Shown: piece after piece, positions 23,243 to 35,096 of the stretch
Position numbering within the stretch: the first letter of the stretch is position 1
How the letters are laid out: every line of letters starts with the position of its first letter
Assembly (NCBI GenBank): GCA_905250115.1
Contig: CAJNOI010000152.1
Span: 155,213-219,212 of the forward strand
Origin: Adineta steineri
Lineage: Eukaryota > Rotifera > Eurotatoria > Adinetida > Adinetidae
DNA length: 64,000 nucleotides
Reading direction: 5' to 3'
Position numbers and translations under genes: made by a program
Notes under the pieces: model-generated
What the model was told of the DNA's origin: nothing
Database searches by the model: none
The model's input: the letters and a program-made list of their open reading frames with translations, nothing else

Positions 23243-23854
23243 TCATGTTTGAGGTCGATTTTTGAGATATTCAGCAATTTTTGGTTGTTTTTCGACTTGT
23301 TGACGATTTTCTTTTAACCAAGGATGATTATTCAATACGTTTTCATCCCTTTGAAGTAAATGTTGTGCCAGATCATAGAAATTTAAATCTGCCCATGTTA
23401 AATTATTCTCAACAAAATAGGGACCACTATTACCATACAATTTACCTAAAACTTCCAAATTCTGTAAATGTTTAGGTAATTCATCAGCAATAAATGTTTT
23501 AATAAGTTCTTTTTGTTTTGTTTCATCTTGTTCCATTTTAATTGGTATAAATTTGCTTACCATATCATTAATTGTATCCACAACAGCATCTACTTTCGCT
23601 TGATCAAAATTGTCTTTGCCAGCAAGATGAAATTGATTGGCAAGAAAACGATTAATAGCTGCTGATTGAGGTAATTTCACACCATTGTATTCAAGTACAG
23701 GCATTTGACCTAAAGGCATTTCACTTTTATGTGATGCCCATTCTTCACGTTCATAACGGACATCTTCATATTTTTGATCAGCCGCAGCAAAAATTAATCG
23801 AGCTACTTCACCACGACCACGAACATTAAAATAATAAAGTTTATATGTTGACAT
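23243..23854 (-). CDS. Glutathione S-transferase, sigma-like class
   Basis: Intronless, 203 aa, the usual length. The N-terminal thioredoxin-fold domain shows YKLYYFNVRGRGEVARLIFA, with the catalytic Tyr in the YYFN motif, and GQMPVLEYNG with the cis-Pro and the glutathione-binding PQSAAINRF. The C-terminal helical domain includes LTWADLNFYD. The family joins glutathione to electrophiles in the cytosol; sigma members also include prostaglandin D synthases. A long 5' flank separates it from neighbours. Confidence 0.95.
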   Translation of the reverse strand: MSTYKLYYFNVRGRGEVARLIFAAADQKYEDVRYEREEWASHKSEMPLGQMPVLEYNGVKLPQSAAINRFLANQFHLAGKDNFDQAKVDAVVDTINDMVSKFIPIKMEQDETKQKELIKTFIADELPKHLQNLEVLGKLYGNSGPYFVENNLTWADLNFYDLAQHLLQRDENVLNNHPWLKENRQQVEKQPKIAEYLKNRPQT

Positions 23855-24630
23855 TTGCGCTATGTAATTATATGTGATACGTTAAAGAAAATAAAAATGT
23901 TGTATGTAACCAACAGTATTTATATAAAAAAAGAAGAGAAAAACATTACACGTGTGTGTTCTAGTTACTTTTTTTGCCACGTCATCGGCATGTAAGAACG
24001 TTTAGAAATGGCAGATGAGTATGCGAAGAACGAAGAAAAATATGGCGGCACTGCATTTTTTTCTTTGATGAAAAATATACTTCTGTACGTTTGCGATGCA
24101 TATAACACACCTTCATTCTCGCTCAAACTTATTTCACAAGAGTGAGGCAGCCAATTTCAGATGAAACTATAAGAGAGAAAGTGACTTTTTTTAATGAAAC
24201 TTTATTTAAGTCATAAGAACTGATTTCTAAGAGTATGGATCATTCGAGATTAACACAAATTATTGTAACACGTCAAACATTTAAATTACAACAGAAGATA
24301 GTTAACAACTATTGCAAATTATCAATATTCTTTTATTTTGAAAATCATGCGTTTGAACATAGTTTTTATTACGATCAAAATATTACAGTTAGAATTTACG
24401 TACCTAATACGCATAAAAAGTTTATAAACTAGAATTTTTAAGTTATGCAGCTACACTTTCGGATTAACTATCGTAGTTTTCTAGGGACTAAGACTTGATT
24501 ACCGATTTTTTCCAAATTTTATATTTAATTTCAGTACTTCATGGATTTGGTGTGATGTAGATATCTCTGTAAATGATTAAGAGTACTCATCTTACAATCA
24601 CACAAATTATTCCGGAATAATATATCCTGG

Positions 24631-24695
24631 AGTGGGTATGATTGACGTAGCTTGAATCTTATACCCACATCTATCTACATCTATGCACACACGCA
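24631..24695. repeat. Degenerate telomere-like foldback element
   Basis: GGAGTGGGTATG and TATACCCACATCTATCTACA, in the GST to VWLD-gene interval. Confidence 0.5.
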
Positions 24696-24838
24696 CTAAT
24701 CGATATTACTTCTTTGTAAAACTTTCAGATCTTCCTAGAAGGCAAAAAGATTGATTAAATTTAGTATGAATGTAAATATCAGATTAAAATAAACTGTTGA
24801 CTTCTATAAAAAAAATTAATAATGAAAATTCTTTTATT

Positions 24839-25312
24839 TTAACCACATTGATCTTGTTTAAATAGTTCTGCATAAGCTTTACAATGATTAGCTTGTTTAA
24901 GATATTGTTCTGCTTGTAGACGTAAATATTCTTCTATATCTTTAAAAAGTCTTCGAAGTAAATCATTTTCATGATCGAACATTAACATTTTATCTGCGTA
25001 ATCTATAGCCCAACTAGTATGTGATACAATTGAAGCACAAAATAAATATATTTGACTGATGTGATCATAATGATAAATTAATGGTATTACTTCTGAACCA
25101 AACGAACCAGAAAGGATGAAAAATATTGTTTGGTTAATATGTGTTTCAATGAATGTTATACATGGATTGACTTCAGTAAATATTTTTACACATTGATGTT
25201 CATTATCAGTTAGTTTCTTACGAAAACTGCTAGTATAATCATTGGCATTTGCATCCAACCAGACGATCAGTTGAGAACAATTCATTGTCATTGATTCAGC
25301 AATAAAATTCAA
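24839..25312 (-). CDS. Stand-alone VWLD/IxxVSG-type domain protein
   Basis: Intronless, 157 aa, start at MNFIAESMTMN. It shows the pattern IVWLDANAND, then a Cys-containing helix, then an FFILSGSFGSEVIPLIYHY strand-loop and a QIYLFC strand. The same order (VWLDAN ... LIVS ... IYVYG; VVWCSADN ... LLVLI ... IYIL) is found in the genes at 32840-33977 and at the N-terminus of 43672-45804. I recall this as a bdelloid-abundant module often placed before ADP-ribosyltransferase and TPR domains; it looks like an alpha/beta receiver- or TIR-like fold. The C-terminal third is helical (EDLL..LF.DIEEYL). Function unknown. Confidence 0.75.
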   Translation of the reverse strand: MNFIAESMTMNCSQLIVWLDANANDYTSSFRKKLTDNEHQCVKIFTEVNPCITFIETHINQTIFFILSGSFGSEVIPLIYHYDHISQIYLFCASIVSHTSWAIDYADKMLMFDHENDLLRRLFKDIEEYLRLQAEQYLKQANHCKAYAELFKQDQCG

Positions 25313-25515
25313 TGTTTTAAATGTAGTCTATTACTGTAAAACTGTAATCTTTTTATATGTGTTCGTAATCAATATTTAAATTGGTAAAAACCATTTTTCA
25401 CATAGAGAGAAAGAAAAAGGCACTTATACTGTTTTTTTCCAGTCAAAACGTTGGAAGAAAGGTAAGTATTTACATATTTTTCCTTTATGGGATCGATGAA
25501 TAAATTACCAATAGC

Positions 25516-25612
25516 GTGGATGTGGTCTGAGAGCGGGGTATGAGAATATTACTCTCATCCATTTTAAGGCTGTGGATGAGTATTCTCTACTCACACCCAC
25601 ACCCTCAAGATA
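25516..25612. repeat. Telomere-like foldback element, compound
   Basis: Two left-type halves (GTGGATGTGG at 25516 and GGCTGTGGATGAG at 25567) and a strong right half CACACCCACACCCTCAAGA; it looks like one copy partly duplicated. Confidence 0.7.
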
Positions 25613-25647
25613 AGATTATTTATTCGAGTAAATATAAAGAACTACAA

Positions 25648-26040
25648 TCATTTTTGTCGATAGAAGCAAGGTAACCAACTGATACGTCGAGCCCGTCCAT
25701 TGCAAACAGGGCTGATGGGAGATGTGCCTATGATAGTCAGACTATCTGAACTAAGAGTCAGCTGAGTTGGTTGACCGGGTCCAATCGAGAGTGATGTTGT
25801 TAAGCCTGCAGGATAGGGTGTTGTTACTGCTAGACTCGTCAGAGATCCACATTGACCAGCAAATTTTAAAGCAGCATGAAGAGTGCCCGGACTCCAGGTC
25901 AGCACGATATTTTCCGATAGACAACAGCAAACGTTACGATTACATGGTGATACATCGGTAGAGAATGTGCCTGTCCATTTCTGCCACTGCCATCCTTGAA
26001 TTACTGGTGTCACGAAAAGACAAGTGAGAATCAAGTGCAT
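25648..26040 (-). CDS. Small secreted cysteine-containing protein
   Basis: 130 aa, intronless, beginning with a signal peptide (MHLILTCLFVTPVIQG). The mature part holds seven to eight cysteines, including NVCCCLSENI, and a Ser/Thr/Gly/Pro-rich middle. Its base composition is clearly richer in G and C than the flanks. No family recognised. A foldback telomere-like element (25516-25612) lies just after its 3' end. Confidence 0.65.
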   Translation of the reverse strand: MHLILTCLFVTPVIQGWQWQKWTGTFSTDVSPCNRNVCCCLSENIVLTWSPGTLHAALKFAGQCGSLTSLAVTTPYPAGLTTSLSIGPGQPTQLTLSSDSLTIIGTSPISPVCNGRARRISWLPCFYRQK

Positions 26041-27120
26041 TTTACGATTTATGTTTCATTGCTGACGATAAAATCTGAATATATAGTCGTAAATAATGCT
26101 AAGAAATAGCTCTTGTATGTTTGCTTTGAAGATTAACTTTCTGATTCTAATATGTAATATGATATAAGAAGATTTAGTTAAATAATCAGATGACGGTTGT
26201 GTGCACGTATGTAATGACGTCTTCACGTATATCTACACCGTCATCGACACCAACACTCATACTTCGCAACGACGATACATTATAAGAAAGAAAAATACTA
26301 TTTGCATATGTATGGTGGAGAATGACCGATGCATATTTTTTTCTCGCTCAGAAGGACGACGCATTAGAAGAAAGAAAAATGCTGTTTGTGTATGTGTAGA
26401 GCGCAGAACGAAGAAGGAGAACAAGAAAAGAGAAAAATAACAGGTCGTCTCTTCTACGCCAAACAGATAAATAAATTCTAGAAACGACAAACTAGCACGT
26501 AAGTGACGGGAATTTACTGTAGAGCGTAATGTTGGATTAATTCTTTTTCCTCTTAAAATTATTTACTTAATTTAATGGACATTGCCAAAGCATTAGAATT
26601 CGAATTCTTATTACGACTCATTGTAATCAAAATCAAAACCTAATGTTAATTTCATACTCATACTGCAACCCTACGTTGAATGGGCTGTTTTAGAAGGTCA
26701 TGACATTTATCATCTCTATTCGCTTCTTCCTCTCCAATTATATATAAATTATTCTGTTCGTGTATTGTTAATCAGTGAATAGACTCATTCTTTGCTCCTT
26801 CGCTTCTCCACTGTTGTCTGTTCCCTTTAGTTGTAATGGAATGAAGTTGATTCACCTCACTTCTCTTCTGATTTTGAAAGCTTGTGTTTCATTAAGTATT
26901 CAATAGAAGTATACAAGCACTCTAAACAAACTTTTTACTATCGGCATTGTTCAGACGTCAATTTTCAATTCAACAGATATAGTTGTGATCAGATTGAGAA
27001 TCTCTATCAGACAATATCTGCGAATTCTTTTCACAATCTACATAGATAAAAACTGGAAAAGTTAGATAACAAAAAACAGTTTTGCCGCTTTATCATTGTA
27101 GGTAACGTTCAAAGGTAAAC
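26041..27120. other. Intergenic region with an imperfect tandem duplication
   Basis: No gene recognised. Around 26270-26330 and 26346-26408 a ~60-75 bp unit is repeated (CATTATAAGAAAGAAAAATA against CATTAGAAGAAAGAAAAATG). The overlapping short ORFs there come from this repeat. Confidence 0.5.
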
Positions 27121-28885
27121 ATGACTTCCGGCGACGCGTTTCTCATCGGTATCATTGGTAGTGGTCCTATTGGTCTCGAATGTGGTTTGCACGCGCTTCA
27201 ATATGGCTATCGATTTATTATATTTGAATCTGGTGACGATACTGCAACCAATATACGCTCCTGGTCCGATGTCCGATTGTTTACACCATTGAACATGAAT
27301 ATATCGCCGCTGGGTCGGGCCCATGTAGAGACGAACAAAGATGATAGTGCGTACTTGACCGGTAACGAGTACATCGAGCGCTATCTACGCCCCATTAGCT
27401 GTCACCTACAACCAAATATACGACTACGTCATCGAGTCATTTCTGTCGGTCGTCATCACATCAAAGGATTCGTTATTCTTGTGGAAAATGGATACACCAA
27501 CCGCGAAGAATATATATGTATGGACTGCGTCATTGATGCTAGTGGGACATACGGTTGTCCAAATTTTGCCGGTCCTGGCAAGTTACCAGCCATCAACGAA
27601 CGAACTTTACGTATGACAGCGTCATCACTCATCAGCTACCGAGTACCCAATGAGCGCGATGAGTATCTTGCCGGCAAACGAATTCTTCTCATAGGCAAAG
27701 GTCATAGTGCGGCCACGTCGGCCGTGTTCTTAGGTAAGCCCCTGTTTTGATATTTTGTAGATAGTTTGTGTTTTATTATTCTGAGTTTATTTCTCGTACA
27801 GAATGTAAGGAAATAATATTTGCAACATATCGATTTAACACCGATATGAAACTCGAAACTTAATGTTATATTTTAGATATATTTTGCAAAACTGGTAGTA
27901 GAAAATCAATTTCTTATAAAAATAGTACTTATCAACAAAACTTTGTGACGGATCGATCAACCTGAGCTAGAGTCCAATCAGTCTACTTCTCAAAACTTAA
28001 ACCGCTACTAGTTCCGTTCATGAGCTTGTTTATCCTCCTCTGTCATTTCGTATATCTGATTCCAAAATCGAGTTTGTGCAAACGTAGATATGCGACAGAA
28101 AATGTTTTTTCCCTGAAATCTTTCTATTCAGTATTATTGTAGTGCTAAGAATTCATGATGAAAACGTTTGAGAGATTAAAAACGGGGATAGTGTCTTTCT
28201 CTCATCGCAAAACCAAAATAGAACCCGCACTCTATCTAATCAAGCAGCGTATAACTCTTTTAATTGTTTCTCCATAGGTCAACTTAAAAAGCGTTATCCA
28301 GAAACACAACTATTCTGGGTTATTAAACAATCGGTCGATCATTTACCTTATTGTAGCAATCCGAACGATCCACTTGAACAACGGCGTCACCTCGCTGACG
28401 AAGCCAATCGAATCTATGCTGATGGTGTCACTTTTAATGAGATCTACACGAACACGGTTGTGACACAATTCGTTCTTACATCATCTTCCACTGCCGTCGA
28501 TGTAACGCTAGAAGCCTCTTCTTCTCGACTTCTGCGCAACATTGACTATGTCATTGTCAATACTGGTTTGCAGCCCGATCGCAGTCTCTATGCAAATTTG
28601 AACGTGCATGAATGTCCTCTCACAAAGGGTCCGATAGCGTTGGCTGCCAAATTATTGTCATCGATTGTCAACGACTGTCTTCAGCAAATAAGTCACGGGG
28701 CAAACAGCTTAATGACAACGGAAAATAATTTTTTTATCGTTGGTAATAAGAGCTATGGTACACATACCAATTTTCTCATGAAGATCGGCTTCGAACAAGT
28801 CGATTTAGTTTTTCAACTTATCAATGCGAGCCGTAAAGTATCGATGGACGTTACAGAAAACTGTTCACCTGTGCATGGTACATGA
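27121..28885 (+). CDS. FAD/NAD(P)-dependent oxidoreductase of bacterial type
   Basis: Exon 1 27121-27733, intron 27734-28277 (GTAAGC...ATAG, 544 bp), exon 2 28278-28885; 406 aa. An N-terminal FAD-binding Rossmann motif (GIIGSGPIGLECG), a second dinucleotide motif after the middle (LLIGKGHSAATSAVFLG) and a C-terminal NTGLQPD motif are typical of two-dinucleotide-binding flavoproteins related to flavin monooxygenases. The substrate is not evident. Codon choice is richer in G and C (GGTCGGGCC, GGCGACGCG) than in neighbours, and from memory the closest relatives are bacterial proteins, so horizontal transfer followed by intron gain is a fair hypothesis. The intron is unusually long for this window. 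Confidence 0.85.
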
Positions 28886-29685
28886 AGGCATCGAATCGTA
28901 CAATTACTTATTTAGATAATATTACTTCATCTAATCCCGTCTTCTCTATTTGGCCTTCACGATATTAGTAATTTATACTATTATCACAACCAATCCACTT
29001 TTCAAGAACGAATACATGTTTGCCTTTATTAACACCTACACTCGATTTCTACATTAGATATTAATAAATATGATTTAATTTAGTCTTCAATAGAATTCTT
29101 GTAAATGATAATATTGTTAGCATGATATTGATTCGTGTAGATTGTTAATCTCATATGTATTTCATTTATATCAATGTAACAAATAAAAAATTCATTTATT
29201 TCAATAATATATTTAAAGAAACTCAAAATTTACAAATATTTCAGCAAGTTTCATCTACTAATATGATTGTTGGATATTTATTGAATAAAAATTACTAATA
29301 AATATTCTTAATGATGCAACCTAACTTGTTCATTATCATTTTCTTTCTGATCAAATCATCAATGAAGCAGTAGATCTTTACTATAAATGGATTTTAATAA
29401 TTTATCTTTCTTCATATCTCTATAGTGTAAAAAAAATTTCATTATATATTAAGTATGGAATATCCTTGTGATGATTTTATGATAGAAGAAGCATTAGTGG
29501 TGATGGTATTGCGCTTTATTATATTTCTCCTTATCAAAAATCGCATCGCTTCCATACAAAGCATACACTTATATACCCATCCATTAAAAGAGAATGACAG
29601 AACGATAAGGATAATACATCAAATGAGGAACAAATAGCGTTACAATCATATTCTACTAGTGATAGAGTGAATTGCAACGTGACTA
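28886..29685. other. Gene-free region after the oxidoreductase
   Basis: AT-rich; no exon recognised. A 60-codon plus ORF at 29455 has no supporting features. Confidence 0.45.
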
Positions 29686-29689
29686 TTTT

Positions 29690-30170
29690 AATTTCGATTA
29701 AAAGTTGTGATCCCAACACGAAGCATATCTCGGGTGTGGACATCGTAATCGATAATATACCGACGAATATCGATAGGAGTTGGTCGCACATATGGAAGAA
29801 ACAGCTTCGAGAGACTATGTAACGCATGTAAAAAACGCTAATTTTTCCAACTACAGTTGATGTATGTTGTCAGATGAATAGATTCCATTGGATACAGTCT
29901 CAAGAATAAAAATTTATGGAAAATCATAAACAGAAGATAATACATTGTTCAAGTAGAAATATTCAATAATCTTTTCTTTTTCTTATGACTTAAAAAAAAG
30001 AAATATAATATTATGTTTACCGAAGTAGAAAATGTATATTCCGCTTTTCTTTTTTTATTAAATCTCGAGATAAAAAGAATTGACAGGATGTCTTATTTTG
30101 TATTCTGTTCTGTAATATATATTAACAGTAATCAGAAAATCTGAAGGACGTGAAAACAATTTGTTTCTTT
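29690..30170 (-). pseudogene. Relic 5' duplicate of the rhomboid gene
   Basis: Segments match the rhomboid gene and its 5' flank in the same orientation: GATGTATGTTGTCAGATGAAT near 29860 against GATATATGTTGTCAGATGAAT near 31201, ATCTTTTCTTTTTCTTATGA near 29972 against 31434, and GAATTGACAGGATGTC near 30078 against GAACTGACAGAACATG near 31565. The coding part between is mostly deleted and the frame is lost. It is a decayed tandem duplicate lying downstream of the intact gene. Confidence 0.6.
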
Positions 30171-30347
30171 ATTCATTAGTTTTTTATTTAACAAAGATCA
30201 AATAATAAAAAATAGGAACTTGAAACTGCTTTCAGTATTCTATTAATAGGATATTAATGAGTGATTCATTTATAAACTTTTGATAAAATAATTACATCAG
30301 AATTGGATTACTACATATACACTACAAAAAAAAAACTAGTTGATTTT

Positions 30348-31411
30348 TCAACTAGGATTTGTCGACATGATCGAGCCTAGAAATGGTGCGTTTGTTCGAA
30401 AAACAATTATCAAACTTATAACAAAGTATAGAAAGAGAACGCCAAATGCTGTTCGTCGACATATTGTTTGACAGGAATGATGTTCATTATTATACAAACA
30501 TGGGCAACCAAACATACCGATTCCAAATAGAACACCCACTAAACCACCACCCAAATGAGCTGAATGTGCTGGGTCGATTTTCAAAATAATAATTTGACAA
30601 ATACTAATAGTCATGGGCAAAACAACCAAAAGAACTAATTGTATAAGTATAGAAATACGATGGTTGACGTTGTTTTTCATTGCAGAAAAACGTTCCACAA
30701 TGAAGAATAACAATACACCAAATATAGCACCGGAAGAACCGACACCAACTGCAAAACAAAAAATAATCTTAGTAATCATGATCAAAATTTAAAATTATTC
30801 GAGAATTGACACCACTTACAATTACGGCTACCACTCAACATAGAATTTAAACTTGCACCGAACTCCGAAAGCCAGTAGAGAGTAATTACTCGAACTGAAC
30901 CATATTTACGTTCGAGTAGAATACCGTACATTAGTTGTTTTGATAGATTAGATAATAAATGGAACCAACCCATGTGAATTAAATTAACAGTTATCATTCG
31001 CCATAATTGATGTGGATATAGAAAAGAGAAGCAGATGTATTTCATATGTTCATCGTAGTTAATTGTGTGATTTTCTGTCGCTGATTCAAAGCTAGCTTTA
31101 CGCAACCGATTATCATCAGATGTTGGTCGCATACAGGGTAAAAAGAAACTCAAAAGATCACGTAATGTATGTGCAAAACGTTGACCTCTCCATAAGATGT
31201 TGATATATGTTGTCAGATGAATGGAAACGTGTAACAAAGATATAATGATGATGAACACTGGAAAATAATGCTTTTCATTTGAAACAATATCAAGAGTGAA
31301 GATACGTTTACACCACGAACGAATCATTTTTCCTTTCTTGTGAACAGGTTTTTCCACTTGTGTTTCCAATGGTTCTTCTATTTCTAAGTTAATATTATCG
31401 TTACAGTGCAT
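30348..31411 (-). CDS. Rhomboid-family intramembrane serine protease
   Basis: Exon 1 30820-31411 and exon 2 30348-30748, joined across a 71-bp intron (GTAAGT...TGCAG); 330 aa. After a ~60-aa cytosolic tail come a first helix (YFPVFIIIISLLHVSIHL), a long loop with WRMITVNLIHMGWFHLLSN (the conserved HxxxxHLxxN region), the catalytic serine in GVGSSGAIFG (Ser about 203) and the catalytic histidine in AHSAHLGGGLVG. These are the hallmark residues, so it should be active, cleaving membrane-anchored substrates within the lipid bilayer. A large extracellular or luminal loop precedes TM2. Confidence 0.9.
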
Positions 31412-31855
31412 TTTTCAAACAGAAATACTCAATTATCTTTTCTTTTTCTTATGATTTGCAAAAAGAAAATATAACACTATATTTTTTATTTCTTTTTTTC
31501 CCAACAGAGACCTACTGGAAGTAACGATATGTGCATTCTTTTCTCATTATTTTCCGAGAGAAAAAGAACTGACAGAACATGATATTTTTCTTTTCTTCTA
31601 ATCTGTCACAGCACATATTCATATGAATGTGAACGGCTTGTTTCCTGTTCTTTTCATGTTTTCTGAAAAATAAGTAATAATAATGACTCAACTGTTTTTT
31701 ATTATAAATATCAACCATTGATAGATGTCAACAAAAATGATCTAAGATCTCTGAAAGCATACATGAATCCACAGAGTTTTCCGATATAGATACAATTTAT
31801 TTTGCGTGTTCAATGGATTTCAAAGACATAAAAACAATCATTTGAACTAGGAGAA

Positions 31856-31926
31856 TGTGTGGAGCTGGGTGAGGGTATGGGTGTGAATTTTTCTTCATCT
31901 AAGCAACAGCACACCCACACCCTCTA
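31856..31926. repeat. Telomere-like foldback element
   Basis: GGGTGAGGGTATGGGTGTG and CACACCCACACCCTC, loop about 25 bp, between the rhomboid gene and the unknown gene. Confidence 0.75.
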
Positions 31927-32023
31927 AAAACATTCTTTTTTCTTTTCCTGAGAGCACTTATAATAGAATCGCTCGCATATTTGAATTTTCTACGTCTACG
32001 TATAGTCGATAGTTTTGTTTGAA

Positions 32024-32563
32024 CTATTCGGTGTTTGCCTCGCACCAAAAGTAAGTGGCTAATACACGACAGATTTGTTTGTAATTGTTATGCAACCGTC
32101 TTTGTAATACTGAATTAGGCGGAAAATCTGTATCTAACTTTTTCAAATGATCAACTCCAAATAACATCAATCCATAATTAAGTTTATCACAATTAATTAT
32201 TTCAATTGTGACATTTTTAAATCGATGCATATAACGTCTCATGCATGCATTTACATATGTTCGATCAACTGAATTGCAGAATATTTTGATTTCTTGAAGA
32301 TTTGCTGGTACATCATTAGCATTTGCTAACCATTGTTGTATGTTATCATCCCAAGCAAATAGTGTAATCAGTTTCTGAAGGTTTGTATCGACATGATGTT
32401 GACATTGTTTGATATTATCAAAAGGTTTGATAAAAGACATGAGTTCAGCATTTGCCAGAGGAATGGCCAAAGATACTCCATTCTGTTCGTAAAGTAAGAG
32501 TGCCCAATGAGTTGTAGGCGCATATAAATCATTATCAAATCTAATATCGTGGATACTTTGCAT
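32024..32563 (-). CDS. Protein of unknown function
   Basis: 179 aa open frame, ATG at 32563 directly after an acceptor-like ATTATAG, so an upstream 5' exon is likely (an open stretch SLESKVFLAINNHRKISW lies at about 32610-32680). There is no signal peptide or membrane segment. Motifs seen are THWALLLYEQNGVSLAIP near the N-terminus and a helical C-terminus ending LATYFWCEANTE. No family recognised. It sits next to a gene of the VWLD-type family on the same strand. Confidence 0.5.
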   Translation of the reverse strand: MQSIHDIRFDNDLYAPTTHWALLLYEQNGVSLAIPLANAELMSFIKPFDNIKQCQHHVDTNLQKLITLFAWDDNIQQWLANANDVPANLQEIKIFCNSVDRTYVNACMRRYMHRFKNVTIEIINCDKLNYGLMLFGVDHLKKLDTDFPPNSVLQRRLHNNYKQICRVLATYFWCEANTE

Positions 32564-32839
32564 CTATAATGAAGGAAATAATAAAGTATTATACTTTTTA
32601 GAATTGCATACAAACGAATGCTTCCAACTGATCTTTCGGTGGTTATTGATAGCCAGGAATACTTTAGATTCAAGCAACGCTAATTGAAAAATATACAATG
32701 CAAAAAAACTTCGTTAGCATAATAATATTTATAGAAGATTAATAAAAAAAAGAAAATCTATCAACACGTTTATTTCATTATATGAAATAGTGATCTCTAC
32801 ACTTGTAAGAAAAAGTGTTAATGTACGAAATAAGAGAAG

Positions 32840-33977
32840 TTATTTCCGACCTTGAATAATACTGTTATTATCCGACGCTGATATATATGCCCTTTTCAAG
32901 TTACTATGAACTTGATTCGCTTGCTCTTCTTTAATTTTCGCCGTCTTCATATCACCAGATAATGAACATTGATTTGCTTCTTTTTTGTAACATTGATAAA
33001 CTGCGTCAGCTAGTTCGAAAATTAGATCTTCGCCATTTCCGAATCGTTCTCGATAATCGACTTTGTTTTTATCTTCTTCTAAAATAAAAGTCGCTTTTGT
33101 TTGTTTTGGTTTATTTTTCATTTTAGATGCGACAGAACTGCTAATAATGAGAAACGTGGGTTTATCAGGCAGCTGATCAAAATCAGTAGTTGAATTATCA
33201 TCATAGATGATGATCGCATTTGCTGCCATTGCGATCAGAGTTGTTAACATATCAGAAGCGCATTTATTTAAATGTTTGGTTATATCGATGAGAATAAACT
33301 GAAAGTTGCTGATGCCACCTTAAGAAAACAATAACATTACTAATCAATAGTTATACTTAAAATTAGGAGTACTTACCTTTTGTACCTTGTTTCTTCTTTT
33401 TTGTTGTTTGTTTTTCGGAACACGATCCAATATCAGTATTTGTTATCTTTTCATATCTAGATTCCATATGTACATCTTGATTACTTTTAAAATCCTCCAA
33501 ATCTACTAATAACGTTTCGACTGACTTGCTGATGTCTGGAATAATCTTGCATATGTTAGGATAGTTATCAGTCCATTTGTTGTTACTATTACGATTCATT
33601 CCGTATACATATATGCGAATGATGGATGATAATGAATGGATATGAGATATAATTTGTTTACTGAAGTCATTAGAAACAATTAGAAAAATATTTTCGTTAC
33701 TATTACATGCCACTAACCATTGTTCATATTCATCGTAGTTATCTGTTGCAAGAGCGCATCGTGCGATTAATTTCAATCGTCTTATACTTGTCTGAATTCG
33801 CTCATTTTCTTTGATATTCGCATCGAGCCAAACAAATGAAATCTTTTTTTGAAGTTCATTTTCTTTTTTCTTCAAATCAGTACAATCGCTGTTTGATTTT
33901 TCTAAAAACTCGTCTTCGGAGACTTTCGTTCTTTTCGTTTTATGACTTGAAGACGCTTTGCGTTTCATTATTCTCAA
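32840..33977 (-). CDS. Two-module VWLD-type domain protein
   Basis: Exon 1 33377-33977 and exon 2 32840-33318, joined in frame over a 58-bp intron (GTAAGT...TTAAG); 359 aa. The N-terminus is basic and lysine-rich (possible nuclear signal RTKVSE/KRKASSSHKTKR). Module 1 has ISFVWLDANIKENE, then NIFLIVSNDFSKQIISHIHSL, then IRIYVYGM. A KKKK linker leads to a second, diverged module with FQFILIDITKHLNKC, KPTFLIISSSVA and KATFILEEDK, and the C-terminus is a helical EADQ-like segment. It belongs with 24839-25312 and the N-terminus of 43672-45804. Function unknown; a signalling receiver-like role is a guess. Confidence 0.7.
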
Positions 33978-34047
33978 AAAAAATTTCTTTTTTCACAATT
34001 TGATTTTGTTTAAATCTAAAATCGAATATAATTATGACAATTAGAAA

Positions 34048-34060
34048 TGGGTGTGGGTGT
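34048..34060. repeat. Telomere-like half element
   Basis: GGGTGTGGGTGTT on the plus strand without a clear right half. Confidence 0.55.
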
Positions 34061-35030
34061 TGTACTCTTCTTAGGTGCAGAAACACATTCAAATTCATAC
34101 TATGAATCAAACCTACTCGTTTGCACCTAATATTAAACTCTACTATAGAATAAAAAGAATCGTTTGATGAAATGAAACAAATAACATTGTAGAAGCCTTA
34201 TTCGACTTTATACTCTAGGGCAATTCGATACTAAAAGATGAGAAGAATAGAACAACAATGAAAACGGTAGTAAACCCATCTGATCTTTGGAATTATGGAT
34301 ATTTCTATCAAGCATTAAGGGCCCGTATAAGTAATCGGTCTTTAATCGCTGCTGAGAGCTGACAACAGGTGGTTTTCATCCGATCATACTGTAAATGCTA
34401 AGTAAGAAAGATTAATTGCGTTATCATTTTCAATATTTTTAGATCAGATGACCCTCTTCCTATTAGAAAAGTAAGACAGATGTAAATGCTCTCATAATGT
34501 ACGTCGTTTGAATTTCGTATTCTTATAGCGCATGATTTACTTGTTCTTCGAAATAAATCCAACAATAATCTTTTCGCGGAAAATAAATCTGATCTAAGAT
34601 GTATTGTAACAGTGATTGATCGTAACAATAGTGCAAATATTAATGTTATCGCATCATAAAGCAAAGAATGCAAATACATATACAAAGAAAAACTTGAATT
34701 TCTTTTTATTGCATCAGCTGTGTAACAGGAATAATATAGCATCAAAACTTCATTTTGCTGACCATATTGGAAGTAACGAGAAGATGATGAAAAAAAGAAA
34801 ATTGCTTGTATTCACATCTGTCTCGAAATATCGACGTTAAGAAATGATTCGCAACAGAGGAAAATAAAACACTATGAAACTCAGGCGCAAATGAGAGTTC
34901 GAACGCTCGGGTATTTTCATTCGGAAGTATCTCTGTGATATTAATGCTGAAAAGAAAAAATAATCTGCGAAAGGTGAGAATGATAATATCACCAAAACAA
35001 GAAGAATAAGCGATCGAAAAAACGACTAAA

Positions 35031-35096
35031 GGTGGGTGTGGGTGTTCTCTTTAGATTAGCCAAGGATACCCACATCCACATCTATAACTTCAAGAT
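35031..35096. repeat. Telomere-like foldback element
   Basis: GGTGGGTGTGGGTGT and TACCCACATCCACATCTA then CTTCAAGA. Confidence 0.65.

Noticed and set aside
24235-24432. 65-aa plus ORF
   Set aside because: Ends in AT-rich sequence, no motif or upstream promoter feature.
26201-26490. Overlapping plus (79 aa) and minus (77 aa) ORFs
   Set aside because: Product of an imperfect tandem duplication of basic, low-complexity sequence; no start context, motif or conservation.
34398-34745. 115-aa minus ORF with hydrophobic segments
   Set aside because: No motif, no splice partner, Ile/Leu/Arg-rich as expected from AT-rich noncoding DNA.
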